Source: Microbacterium sp.
GTDB taxonomy: Bacteria; Actinomycetota; Actinomycetes; Actinomycetales; Microbacteriaceae
Length of the DNA stretch: 58,285 nucleotides
Reading direction: 5' to 3'
Assembly: GCF_003248605.1 (NCBI RefSeq)
Contig: NZ_QFPF01000005.1
Coordinates: forward strand, 1-58,285
A program made the position numbers and the translations under genes. This document shows positions 44,689 through 52,886 of the stretch, piece after piece (within the stretch, counting starts at the first letter, position 1; every line of letters starts with the position of its first letter). Under the pieces are notes generated by a model. The model saw nothing but the letters and a program-made list of their open reading frames with translations, was not told the origin of the DNA and ran no database searches.

Positions 44689-44694
44689 AGGCTA
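44689..44694 (-). promoter_or_regulatory. Leaderless promoter of phrB
   Basis: TAGCCT on the minus strand, six bases before ATG 44682; no Shine-Dalgarno. Confidence 0.6.
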
Positions 44695-44753
44695 CCGGCG
44701 CGGGGATGCTGCGGCGCGGCCTTGACGCGCGACGCCCGACCGGGCAGAGGCCG

Positions 44754-45914
44754 CTACAGGGACGACGTGTCGTGCCCGTCCGGCACGACGATGAGCAGCG
44801 CGCCGCGGTCGATCGTGCAGCGGATGCGCACCGCTTCGCCGAACTCGTCGCCGTCGAGCTCGATGGGCTGCGCCGGCTGGGTCGCCAGCTCGATGCCCTC
44901 ACCCTGCAGGTAGCGCACCGACGAGTCGCGGCCGCGACGCTCGAGTACGCGGCGTCCCGCGCGGAAGCGGCGCAGCACGCTGTTGTCCCACCAGACCTTG
45001 CGCCAGACGCCCAACCAGCCGAACGCGCCGGTGGGCTGGATGATCGCGACATCGAGCAGGCCGTCGGCGACCGAGGCCTCCGGGATCAGCGAGATGCCCG
45101 CGGGCAGCGCGCCGCAGTTGGCGAAGAGCACGCTCTGCACCTTGGCCGAGTGCAGCCGGCGTTCCTTCATCTGGTACATCACGCGGAACGCCTTGGCGGT
45201 CGCGAGCGAACGTGCCGCGCCGTCGACGTAGGCGACCCAGCCGACGGCCTTCTTCAGCTGCGAGTTGGTGTTGGCGATCATCGCGGCGTCCAGGCCGATT
45301 CCGGCCATGACCACGAAGGCGTGTCGATTGCGCGTGCCATCGGCACGGCGGATGTCGGCGAACCCGATGTCGACGGGGTGCGTGTCGCCCGCGAACGTCG
45401 CCGCGACCATGGGCTCCGGGTCGTTCAGGGGCAGGTTCAGGTTGCGCGCGAGGAGGTTGCCGGTGCCGCTGGGCACGATCGTCAGAGGCGTGCCCGTGCC
45501 CGCCATCGCCTCGGACACCGCGCGCACCGTGCCGTCGCCGCCCGCCACGAGCACGGCGTCGACGCCCTCCTCGAGTGCCTGGCGGGTGACGTCGTCGCCG
45601 AGGTCGTCGACGGTCGTCTCGAAGAAGATCGGCTCGGCCCAGTCGGCCGCCGCCGAGAGGTCGGTGACGAGGGCACGCAGGCGATCGGGCGTGACCTTGA
45701 TGGGGTTGTAGACCAGCGCCGCGCGTTTGCGGGGCGCGGGGTCGGGGGCATCCATCGAGGTCGTCTCGCCCTCGGGGGTGACCTGACGCGCCGCGCCCGA
45801 TTCGCCGTCGGCCTTGTCGGGCGCGATGTCATCCGGTTGACGGATGACGTCGTCGGGCCGGGCGGCCTCCGCGGGGTCCGGTTCGTCGTCGGAGGTGCCG
45901 GAGGCCGCGGTCAT
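44754..45914 (-). CDS. Diacylglycerol/sphingosine kinase-like lipid kinase
   Basis: A 386-aa DAGK-family kinase. An acidic Asp/Pro-rich N-terminal tail (1-55) precedes the catalytic domain: ALVYNPIKV, then VLVAGGDGTVRAVSEAMAGTGTPLTIVPSGTGNLLARN, the YegS/DgkB ATP site. SLIPEASVADGLLDVAIIQP is in the C-terminal domain. TAAGGT (plus-strand ACCTTA 45921-45926) lies six bases before ATG 45914. Probably recycles diacylglycerol for phospholipid synthesis at the membrane. Confidence 0.92.
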   Translation of the reverse strand: MTAASGTSDDEPDPAEAARPDDVIRQPDDIAPDKADGESGAARQVTPEGETTSMDAPDPAPRKRAALVYNPIKVTPDRLRALVTDLSAAADWAEPIFFETTVDDLGDDVTRQALEEGVDAVLVAGGDGTVRAVSEAMAGTGTPLTIVPSGTGNLLARNLNLPLNDPEPMVAATFAGDTHPVDIGFADIRRADGTRNRHAFVVMAGIGLDAAMIANTNSQLKKAVGWVAYVDGAARSLATAKAFRVMYQMKERRLHSAKVQSVLFANCGALPAGISLIPEASVADGLLDVAIIQPTGAFGWLGVWRKVWWDNSVLRRFRAGRRVLERRGRDSSVRYLQGEGIELATQPAQPIELDGDEFGEAVRIRCTIDRGALLIVVPDGHDTSSL

Positions 45915-45920
45915 GGGTCC

Positions 45921-45994
45921 ACCTTAGGGTCAGGCCGGGCGCCCGTCCGTGCCCGCGAACCGGCGATGAATGCCGCAACTAGACTGTCCGGGTG
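45921..45994. promoter_or_regulatory. Divergent leaderless promoters of the lipid kinase and serS
   Basis: Minus strand: TAAGGT (45921-45926), six bases, ATG 45914. Plus strand: TAGACT (45980-45985), six bases, GTG 45992. The two -10 boxes are 53 bp apart. Confidence 0.65.
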
Positions 45995-47091
45995 ATCGAT
46001 GCCCTGCTCCTTCGCGACCACCCCGACCTGGTGAAGCGCTCGCAGGTGGCGCGCGGCCACTCGCCTCAGACGGTGGATGCCGCCCTCGATGCCGACCGCG
46101 AGCGCCGTGCCGCGCTCTCCTCGTTCGAGGAGCTGCGTGCCGCGCAGAACGCCTTCGGCAAGCGGGTGGCGGCCGCCCCGAAGGACGAGAAGGCCGCGCT
46201 GGTCGCCGAGGCGAAGGGCATGGCCGAGCAGGTCAAGCAGGCGCAGACCCGGGTCGCCGCGGCGGAGCAGGCGGCAGCATCCGCCCTCTCGCGTATCGAG
46301 AATCTCGTGATCGAGGGCGTTCCCGCGGGCGGCGAGGAGAACTTCGCGCTCGTGCGCACCGTCGGCGAGCCCGTCGCGTTCGACTTCGAACCCCTCGACC
46401 ACCTCGCGCTCGGCGAGAAGCTCGGCGCGATCGACATGGAGCGCGGCGCCAAGGTGTCGGGGGCCCGCTTCTACTTTCTGAAGGGCGTGGGCGCACGCCT
46501 CGAGCTGGCGCTCATGAACCTCGCGCTGAACACCGCGATCGAGGCCGGATTCACGCCGCTCATCACGCCGACCCTCGTCCGCCCCGAGATCATGAAGGGC
46601 ACGGGGTTCCTCGGCGAGCACGCCGACGAGGTCTATCACCTGCCCGACGACGACCTCTACCTCACCGGCACGAGCGAGGTGGCGCTCGCCGGTTCGCCGA
46701 GGCCGAGCACCTGCGTCTGCTGGCGTGGCAGGAGCAGATGCTGCAGCCGCTCGGCCTGTCGTACCGCGTGATCGACGTCGCCGCGGGAGATCTCGGGTCG
46801 TCGGCGGCTCGCAAGTACGACATCGAGGCGTGGATTCCCACGCAGGGTGCGTACCGCGAGCTGACGTCGACCTCGAACTGCACGACGTATCAGGCGCGCA
46901 GGCTCGACATCCGGCATCGCCCCGACGGCGGCAAGACGCAGACGGTCGCGACCCTCAACGGCACGCTCGCGACGACGCGCTGGATCGTCGCGCTGCTCGA
47001 GACGCACCAGCGGGCCGACGGGTCGGTCACGGTGCCCGAGGTGCTGCGCCCGTACCTCGGCGGCCTCGAGGTGCTGGAGCCGATCGCATGA
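45992..47091 (+). pseudogene. serS: Seryl-tRNA synthetase, internal deletion plus frameshift
   Basis: The N-terminal coiled-coil arm ([15 protein letters not shown] to [12 protein letters not shown]) and class II motif 1 region read normally to residue 234 ([12 protein letters not shown]). At about 46690-46700 the sequence jumps to [15 protein letters not shown] in another frame and continues through [16 protein letters not shown] and motif 3 ([11 protein letters not shown]) to TGA 47091. The segment that normally holds motif 2 (FRREAG and the RVHQF.K.E stretch), about 55 residues, is missing. As it stands the gene cannot give an active enzyme. The rest is well conserved. Confidence 0.88.
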
Positions 47092-48044
47092 CCGCGTACC
47101 GGGCGAGCGACGAGGGGCCCGAGGGGTCGGCCTCGCTGCCCGAGTCCGGATCGATCGAGATCGTCACGCCCGACGAGGCAGCCGATCTCGTCGAGGACAT
47201 CGCCGAGGAGACGGGGGATGCTGCAGCGACGGCATCCGCGCTCGCTCCGATGCTCATCGTGCTCGACATCGACGGCACGGTCCTGCTCGAGGACGAGACG
47301 TTGAGCCCGGGCATCGTGGAGGCCGTGGCCGATGCACGCGAGGCCGGCCACGAGGTGATGCTCGCCACCGGCCGCAGCTGGGAGGGCACCCGCGGTATTC
47401 TGCGGGCGCTCGAGCTCGACCCCGAGTACGTCGTGTGCTCGAACGGCGCCGTGGTGCTGCAGCGGGTGGACCGCGACGACGTGCACTACGAGCGGGTGCA
47501 CACCGAGACCTTCGATGCGACCGCCGTGCTGACCCTGCTGCGCGAGCACCTGCCCGATGCGCACTACCTCGTGGAGCTGCCCAACGGCGAGCGCATGTAC
47601 ACCGAGTACCTCGACGACTGGAACCTGCTCGCCGCTCACCGCGTGCCGTTCGAGGAGCTCGCGGCGGTGCCCGTGTGCCGCGTCGTCGTCGTCTCGCCGG
47701 AGCACGCCGAGTCGGACTTCCTCGAGCTGGTCGATCGCATCGGTCTCAACCAGGTCTCGTACGCCATCGGCTGGACCGCGTGGCTCGACATCGCACCCCA
47801 GGGGGTCGACAAGGGCACCGCGCTCGAGATCGTCCGGGGCTGGCTCGGCATGCCCGCCGACCGTGTGCTGGTGATCGGCGACGGTCGCAACGACGTCGGC
47901 ATGTTCGAGTGGGCGCTCGCGCACGGAGGGCGGGCGATCGCCATGGCGCAGGGACCCGACGAGGTGCGCGCGGCGGCGGGCGAGGTGACGACTTCGGTGC
48001 AGGAGGGCGGGGTCGCCGCGATCCTGCGGGCGCTCGGTCGCTGA
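47088..48044 (+). CDS. HAD-family hydrolase (Cof/YidA type)
   Basis: A 318-aa phosphatase. Motif [10 protein letters not shown] (nucleophile Asp) comes after a variable acidic 55-residue N-terminus. Motif II is [10 protein letters not shown], with a C2B cap and [16 protein letters not shown], and motif IV is [15 protein letters not shown]. Probably acts on sugar phosphates or nucleotides. The ATG overlaps the serS stop (ATGA), so it depends on translation through serS. Confidence 0.92.
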   Translation: MTAYRASDEGPEGSASLPESGSIEIVTPDEAADLVEDIAEETGDAAATASALAPMLIVLDIDGTVLLEDETLSPGIVEAVADAREAGHEVMLATGRSWEGTRGILRALELDPEYVVCSNGAVVLQRVDRDDVHYERVHTETFDATAVLTLLREHLPDAHYLVELPNGERMYTEYLDDWNLLAAHRVPFEELAAVPVCRVVVVSPEHAESDFLELVDRIGLNQVSYAIGWTAWLDIAPQGVDKGTALEIVRGWLGMPADRVLVIGDGRNDVGMFEWALAHGGRAIAMAQGPDEVRAAAGEVTTSVQEGGVAAILRALGR

Positions 48045-48061
48045 CGCGCGAGCGCCACGCC

Positions 48062-48078
48062 GAAAGCGTCCCGCTTTC
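48062..48078 (+). terminator. Hairpin after the HAD gene
   Basis: GAAAGCG-TCC-CGCTTTC, a perfect 7-bp stem 18 nt after the stop codon; no T-run. Confidence 0.5.
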
Positions 48079-48172
48079 AGGGCCTTGCCAGCCGTTCCTG
48101 CCAGAATCGGGGCCATCTCGTCTGTCGGTTAGACTCGACGCCGTCGACGGTTCCGGGTTTCCGGTGCCGCCG

Positions 48173-48260
48173 GGAGGGTTGTCCGAGCGGCCGATGGACC
48201 TGGTCTTGAAAACCAGTGGGCAGCAATGTCCCGTGGGTTCGAATCCCACACCCTCCGCCA
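48173..48260 (+). tRNA. tRNA-Ser(UGA)
   Basis: An 88-nt class II tRNA with CCA encoded. Acceptor GGAGGGT/ACCCTCC, anticodon arm CTGGT-CTTGAAA-ACCAG with TGA at 48207-48209, a long variable arm, and T-loop GGTTCGAATCC. A TAGACT box lies at 48130-48135 upstream. Confidence 0.96.
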
Positions 48261-48297
48261 GACGTTCTCGGCGGACCCCCGCCCCGAGAGGATCCGA

Positions 48298-49563
48298 GTG
48301 AGCGAGACGAAGCCGCCGAAGCGTCGGTCGACCGTCGCCCGGCACGGTCAGCTGTCGTCGCCGTCCGCCTGGGGTCAGATCGTGCGGTTCGTCGCCGTCG
48401 GGCTCGCCGTCGTGATGGTCGCGGGTGTCGGGGTCGTCTCGTACACCGCCTACACGGCCGTCGCGAGCTTCACCGACGCGGCTGTCGAGCTCGAGGGGCA
48501 GGCGGCCGTACCGCCCGACATCGGCGAGATCGAGGGCGGGGTCAACCTGTTCGTCGCCGGCACCGACGCGTGCGAGCCGGAGTACGCGCAGTACTTCGGC
48601 GATCGCTGCACGGGCCCCGACGCCGGGGGCGAGCTCAACGACGTCAACATGCTCGTGCACATCTCGGACGCCCCGCGTCGGGTGACGGTCGTGAGCTTTC
48701 CGCGCGACCTGATGCTGCCGATCCCCGAGTGCACCGACCCCGAGACGGGACGCACGTCGTCGGCGATGAGCAAGCAGCCGCTCAATTCGACCTTCTCGTA
48801 CGGCGGACTCTCGTGCGCCGTCAACACGATCTCCGACCTCACGGGGCAGAACATCCCGTTCGCCGCATCGATCACATGGGGTGGCGTGATCGAGGTCACC
48901 AACGCGATCGGCGGCGTCGAGGTCTGCATCGCCAACGGCATCACCGACTACCACACGGGCCTCGACCTGCCCGAGGGCAATGTGACACTGCAGGGCATCG
49001 AGGCGCTGCAGTTTCTGCGCACCCGCCACGGCGTCGGCAACGGAGGCGACCTCGGCCGTATCTCGAATCAGCAGCAGTACATGTCTCGTCTGGCGCGCAA
49101 GCTGATCAGCGACGAGGTGCTCGCGAACCCCGCGACACTGTATTCGCTCGCCGGCACCGCGCTGCAGAACATCACGCCGAGCGCGACGCTGACCAACCCG
49201 CTGACGCTCGTGCAGATCGCGCTCGCCGTCAAGGACGTTCCGTTCGACGAGATCGTCTTCATCTCCTATCCCGTGCTCACCGACCCGTCCGACTCCAACC
49301 GCGTAGTGCCCAACTATGCGGCGGCCGAGGAGCTGTGGGCGGCGCTCGAGGCCAATCAGCCGCTGCAGCTGTCGGGCGAGGCGAGCCAGGGTGACGGCGT
49401 GATCGTGCAGTCCCCCGAGCCGACGGCCGAGCCCGCACCCGAGCCGTCCCAGGAGGCCACTTCCGGCGCGACGCCCGAGCCCACCGAGACCGCCGCAGTG
49501 CTGCCCGAGGCGATCGCGGGCCAGACGGCCGCCATGGACACCTGTTCGAACGGCAACGGCTGA
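48298..49563 (+). CDS. LytR-CpsA-Psr (LCP) family protein
   Basis: A 421-aa membrane-anchored protein. A basic cytoplasmic N-terminus and one transmembrane helix (about 28-55) are followed by an extracytoplasmic LCP domain: VNLFVAGTD, MLVHISDAPRRVTVVSFPRDLMLPIPEC, GVIEVTNAIGGVEVCI, LQFLRTRHGVGNGGDLGRISNQQQYM. The tail is Pro/Glu-rich (EPTAEPAPEPS). LCP enzymes transfer undecaprenyl-linked polymers onto peptidoglycan. GTG 48298 has a GAGAGGA Shine-Dalgarno. Confidence 0.93.
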   Translation: MSETKPPKRRSTVARHGQLSSPSAWGQIVRFVAVGLAVVMVAGVGVVSYTAYTAVASFTDAAVELEGQAAVPPDIGEIEGGVNLFVAGTDACEPEYAQYFGDRCTGPDAGGELNDVNMLVHISDAPRRVTVVSFPRDLMLPIPECTDPETGRTSSAMSKQPLNSTFSYGGLSCAVNTISDLTGQNIPFAASITWGGVIEVTNAIGGVEVCIANGITDYHTGLDLPEGNVTLQGIEALQFLRTRHGVGNGGDLGRISNQQQYMSRLARKLISDEVLANPATLYSLAGTALQNITPSATLTNPLTLVQIALAVKDVPFDEIVFISYPVLTDPSDSNRVVPNYAAAEELWAALEANQPLQLSGEASQGDGVIVQSPEPTAEPAPEPSQEATSGATPEPTETAAVLPEAIAGQTAAMDTCSNGNG

Positions 49564-49569
49564 CACCCG

Positions 49570-49597
49570 CGTGGATGCTGTGGCCACAGCATCCACG
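49570..49597. terminator. 28-bp perfect palindrome after the LCP gene
   Basis: CGTGGATGCTGTGG followed directly by its complement, seven bases after the stop. No T-run and no loop. It shares the GGATGCTGYG core with the palindrome at 1321-1368. Likely bidirectional terminator or mRNA 3' stabiliser. Confidence 0.7.
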
Positions 49598-49666
49598 GTT
49601 CGTCGTGTGCCGCGGTTGCGGTTAGTATTGCGGGGTGCGCCCGCGCCGTTTCGCGTTGGGTGCCAT

Positions 49667-49755
49667 GGAGACGTCGCATAGTCAGGCCTAGTGCACCACC
49701 CTGCTAAGGTGGAGTCCCCTCACGGGGACCGAGGGTTCAAATCCCTCCGTCTCCG
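49667..49755 (+). tRNA. tRNA-Ser(GCU)
   Basis: An 89-nt class II tRNA without encoded CCA. Acceptor GGAGACG/CGTCTCC, anticodon arm CCACC-CTGCTAA-GGTGG with GCT at 49703-49705, variable arm, and T-loop GGTTCAAATCC. Its 3' end is partly duplicated at 49930-49958, as expected for an integration target. Confidence 0.96.
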
Positions 49756-49758
49756 CTC

Positions 49759-49787
49759 GAAAAAGTCCTGATCAGAAGCTTTTTTGT
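49759..49787 (+). terminator. Imperfect hairpin with T6 after tRNA-Ser(GCU)
   Basis: AAAAAG ... CTTTTTT arms enclose the palindrome CTGATCAG with a small asymmetric bulge. This is the only hairpin with a T-run noticed in the window. Confidence 0.5.
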
Positions 49788-49793
49788 CACCAC

Positions 49794-49821
49794 CTGCCAC
49801 GAAATCTGCCATTTCTGCCAC
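49794..49821 (+). repeat. CTGCCA(C) direct repeats, possible integrase arm sites
   Basis: CTGCCAC (49794), CTGCCA (49806) and CTGCCAC (49815), 12 and 9 bp apart, lie 40-65 bp after the tRNA. Related CGCCACG and CTGCCACG occur at 58234-58251 near the right edge. Confidence 0.5.
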
Positions 49822-49929
49822 GTTCCTAACGGGGTTGGTGTTGAGCATTCTGGCGATCATGTGCGATCGCACGTAGCTTTCTGCTCGCCGCGCGGTCGTT
49901 CGACTTGCCGCTTCGGCCGCTTCGGCGCG

Positions 49930-49958
49930 GGACCGAGAGCGCGAATCCCTCCGTCTCC
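49930..49958 (+). repeat. Duplicated 3' end of tRNA-Ser(GCU), att-like
   Basis: AATCCCTCCGTCTCC (49944-49958) is identical to the last 15 bases of the tRNA acceptor/T-arm before the discriminator (49740-49754). GGGACCGAG just upstream also matches, with a diverged T-loop. The 49756-50300 stretch has no convincing gene; it holds this repeat, the CTGCCA repeats and apparent debris. Confidence 0.75.
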
Positions 49959-50302
49959 TTGTGTGCTTGCGTGCCATCGCTTGAGCGGCACGGCGGGCTC
50001 GGTCGCGAACGCGCCGAAGATGCGAGCGACCGCAGTGGCGGTGAATCACGCCGCGGAGAATGCGTGCCCAACTCTCCGTGACCGCGTCGCCGGACTCCGC
50101 TCGGTCGGAATGGGCGCTCGTTCATCCCGAGGCGCTACGCAGGATTGGGTTGCTGGCGGCAGCGGATCCCGCGCGAGCTGACGAGCTGAAGAGCCCGCAA
50201 TTTCCGTCAACCAAGTGGCAGGGGAGGGGCGGCGCGAAGTCGGTGAACGTGATCAATGGGTGGACGACTTAGCATCCCGCCAATGAATGCGTCTAGCTGG
50301 AC

Positions 50303-50351
50303 TTGACGGCAGTGGGGCGGCGTGTGCATAATCATCCTGACCGATTGGTCA
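50303..50351 (+). promoter_or_regulatory. Promoter and operator of the fructoside operon regulator
   Basis: TTGACG (50303-50308), 18 nt, CATAAT (50327-50332). At the expected +1 lies TGACC-GATT-GGTCA (50338-50351), a perfect 5-bp inverted repeat overlapping GATTG-GT-CAATC (50343-50354). Probable autoregulatory LacI site. Confidence 0.65.
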
Positions 50352-50411
50352 ATCGATTTAGCAGATTCCTCTAGCGGGATATCGCCACCATCGACTCAAC
50401 GAGGAGCAGGA

Positions 50412-51503
50412 GTGGGCAGGGTTCGCATTTCCGACGTCGCAGCGGCGGCGGGCGTGTCGGTATCGACCGTCTCGCTCGTCATGAACGACGTCGAATCGCG
50501 TATCCCCGAAGCCACGCGTGAGCGGGTGCGTGCCGCCGCGGAGCAGGTCGGCTACCAGCCCAGCTCCGTCGCCCGCAGCCTGCGCACGCAGCGCACCCGC
50601 ACCGTCGGGCTCATCTCCGACCAGATCGCGACGACGCCGTTCGCCGGACGCATGCTCGCCGGTGCGCAGGACGTCGCCCGCGAGCACTCGCACCTGCTGT
50701 TTCTCGTCGACACCGGCGGTGACGTCGACATCGAGCGCGACGCGATCCGTGCCCTCGGCGCGCAGTGGGTCGACGCCATGATTTACGCCGCGATGTGGCA
50801 TCGCGTGCTCTCGACCCCGGCCGGCCTTCCCGACGACGCCGTCTTCCTCGACTGCCGCCCCGCGGCCGGCGGCTACCGATCCGTCGTGCCGGCCGACCGC
50901 GAAGGCGGTCGTGCGGCGGTGCGTGCGCTCACCGAAGCCGGGCACCGGCGCATCGCATACATCGACACCAACGAAGATGCGCCGATCGCCGCGAGCCTGC
51001 GTCACGAGGGCTACCTGGAGGCGCTCGCCGAGGCGGGCATCGAGCCCGACCCCGCATGGCACGTCGCCGCGCAGACCTCGCCCCAGGGTGGTCGCATCGC
51101 GGCCGAGAGGCTGCTCGACCTGCCCGAAGCGATCCGCCCCACAGCGTTCTTCTGCTTCAACGACCGGATGGCGACCGGCGTCTACCGCGCGGCGCACGCC
51201 CGCGGCCTCGACATCCCCCGCGACCTCTCGGTCGTCGGCTTCGACGACCAGCAGTTCGTCGCGGCCGAACAGGACCCACCCCTCACCACCGTTGCCCTGC
51301 CCCACTACGAGATGGGTCGCTGGGCGATGGAGGCCGCGCTCGGCATCCGCGCGGAGGGTGAAAAGGATGCCGTGCACCACATGGAGTGTCCCGTCGTGCG
51401 ACGAGACTCCGTGGGCCCGCCGCCGGCGCACGTCGGCAAACAGAACCGGCGACGGGCTTCACACACAACCGAACGGTCGCGAACCGCGACCACCGATCGG
51501 TGA
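50412..51503 (+). CDS. LacI-family regulator of the fructoside operon
   Basis: A 363-aa regulator. HTH VRISDVAAAAGVSVSTVSLVMNDVESRIPEATR (about 4-36), hinge YQPSSVARSLRTQRT, ligand domain with FFCFNDRMATGVYRAA and LSVVGFDDQQFVAAEQDPPLTTV. The C-terminal 25 residues are basic and unusual. GTG 50412 follows GAGGAGCAGGA. It lies directly upstream of, and co-oriented with, the sugar ABC operon, which it probably represses. Confidence 0.92.
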   Translation: MGRVRISDVAAAAGVSVSTVSLVMNDVESRIPEATRERVRAAAEQVGYQPSSVARSLRTQRTRTVGLISDQIATTPFAGRMLAGAQDVAREHSHLLFLVDTGGDVDIERDAIRALGAQWVDAMIYAAMWHRVLSTPAGLPDDAVFLDCRPAAGGYRSVVPADREGGRAAVRALTEAGHRRIAYIDTNEDAPIAASLRHEGYLEALAEAGIEPDPAWHVAAQTSPQGGRIAAERLLDLPEAIRPTAFFCFNDRMATGVYRAAHARGLDIPRDLSVVGFDDQQFVAAEQDPPLTTVALPHYEMGRWAMEAALGIRAEGEKDAVHHMECPVVRRDSVGPPPAHVGKQNRRRASHTTERSRTATTDR

Positions 51504-51523
51504 TCGACGCGGGCGTCGATCAC
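51500..51523 (+). terminator. Hairpin between lacI and the ABC operon
   Basis: GTGATCGACGC-GG-GCGTCGATCAC, perfect 11-bp arms starting at the lacI stop codon. A purine-rich leader with AAGGA follows. Probably limits read-through or protects the downstream mRNA. Confidence 0.65.
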
Positions 51524-51540
51524 AAGAAAAGGAAAGCACA

Positions 51541-52833
51541 ATGAAGCGCACTCCCGTGCGGGTCGCCGCGGCAGCGGGGCTCGTGAGCGTTCTGGCACTG
51601 GCCGGCTGCGGACAGGCCGGTCAGGGCGACACCACCACCGAGGACGGTCGCACCCAGCTCACCATGTGGACCCACTCGGCCGGAAACGAGGCCGAGCTCG
51701 AGGTCTACGAGCAGATCATCTCCGACTTCAACGCGTCGCAGGACGAGTACGAGGTCGTGCACGAGTCGTTCCCGCAGGGCGCGTACAACGACGCGATCGT
51801 CGCGGCGGCAGCCTCGAACGACCTGCCCTGCCTGCTCGACCTCGACGGTCCGATCATGCCCAACTGGGCCTGGGCGGGCTACCTGCAGCCGCTCGAGCTG
51901 CCCACCGAGCTCACCGACTCGCTGCTGCCCACCGCGGTGGGTGTCTGGGACGACGAGATCTACTCGGCCGGCTACTGGGACGCCGCACTCGGCATCTTCG
52001 CTCGCCAGTCGGTGCTCGATGAGAACGGCATCCGCATTCCCACGGTCGACGAGCCCTGGACGGCAGACGAGTTCGCCGACGTCCTGTCGACGCTGAAGGA
52101 TGCCGGCTACGAGACGCCCATCGACATCGGCGCCGAAGACACCGGCGAGTGGTGGCCGTACGCGTACTCGCCGTTCCTGCAGAGCTTCGGCGGCGACCTC
52201 ATCGACCGCGACACGATGCTCTCCGCAGGCGGCGCGCTCAACGGCGCGGATGCCGTCGCGTGGGGCGAGTGGTTCCAGGGGCTGTTCGCCGACGGTTACG
52301 CGAACGCGAGCGGCACGATCGGCAACCAGGAGTTCATCGACGACCAGGTGGCGCTCAGCTACACCGGCGTGTGGAACGCGCTGACGGCGCTCGAGGAGGT
52401 CGGCGACGACCTGCTCATCCTGCCGGCGCCCGACCTCGGCAATGGCCCCAAGATCGGCGGCGGCTCGTGGCAGTGGGGCATCTCGTCCAGCTGCGAGCAG
52501 GCAGACGGTGCACGCGCGTACCTGGAGTTCAGCTTCCAGGACGAGTACATCACCGCCTTCGCCGACAAGCAGATCGTGATCCCGGCCACCGAGTCGGCAG
52601 CCGCGGCATCCGAGTACTTCGGTGAAGACGGCGCCCTGCGCGACTTCGTCGAGTTCTCGCAGCAGTATGCCGTGCTGCGTCCCGAGACGCCCGCCTACGC
52701 GGTCATCTCGACCACGTTCGAGACCGCTGCGAAAGACATCATGAACGGCGCCGACGTGCAAGAGACCCTCGACCGCGCCGTCTCCGAGATCGACGCCAAC
52801 ATCGCGTCGAACGACGGGTACGGATTCCAGTGA
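51541..52833 (+). CDS. ABC sugar transporter, substrate-binding lipoprotein
   Basis: A 430-aa CUT1-family extracellular solute-binding protein. Lipoprotein signal peptide with lipobox LALAGC and acylated Cys23, then LTMWTHSAGNEAELEVYEQIISDFNAS. It has a Trp/Tyr-rich sugar site (WWPYAYSPFLQSFGGDLID). GGAAAGC precedes ATG 51541. Context (fructokinase, GH32-type hydrolase) suggests sucrose or short fructo-oligosaccharides as ligand. No ATPase gene is in the operon, so a shared MsiK-type ATPase is expected elsewhere. Confidence 0.93.
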   Translation: MKRTPVRVAAAAGLVSVLALAGCGQAGQGDTTTEDGRTQLTMWTHSAGNEAELEVYEQIISDFNASQDEYEVVHESFPQGAYNDAIVAAAASNDLPCLLDLDGPIMPNWAWAGYLQPLELPTELTDSLLPTAVGVWDDEIYSAGYWDAALGIFARQSVLDENGIRIPTVDEPWTADEFADVLSTLKDAGYETPIDIGAEDTGEWWPYAYSPFLQSFGGDLIDRDTMLSAGGALNGADAVAWGEWFQGLFADGYANASGTIGNQEFIDDQVALSYTGVWNALTALEEVGDDLLILPAPDLGNGPKIGGGSWQWGISSSCEQADGARAYLEFSFQDEYITAFADKQIVIPATESAAAASEYFGEDGALRDFVEFSQQYAVLRPETPAYAVISTTFETAAKDIMNGADVQETLDRAVSEIDANIASNDGYGFQ

Positions 52834-52839
52834 TCGCCT

Positions 52840-52869
52840 GACCGGTGGGGGCGCTCGCCCCCACCGGTC
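52840..52869 (+). other. Intercistronic hairpin between binding protein and permease
   Basis: GACCGGTGGGGGC (52840-52852), loop GCTC, then its full complement (52857-52869): a perfect 13-bp stem seven bases after the stop. Such stems commonly let binding-protein mRNA accumulate over permease mRNA. Confidence 0.75.
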
Positions 52870-52886
52870 CCCACGGAAGCACTCCC

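Noticed and set aside
46690..46705. Programmed frameshift in serS
   Set aside because: No slippery heptamer is seen, and shifting frame would not restore the missing motif 2 segment; a deletion is required.
49720..50049. Minus-strand 109-codon frame over the 3' half of tRNA-Ser(GCU) and the att-like repeat
   Set aside because: It reads through the tRNA antisense, is Arg-rich low complexity and has no recognisable domain.
52845..52886. GTG 52845 as an earlier start for the MalF-type permease
   Set aside because: It falls inside the stem of the intercistronic hairpin and adds residues not typical of the family.
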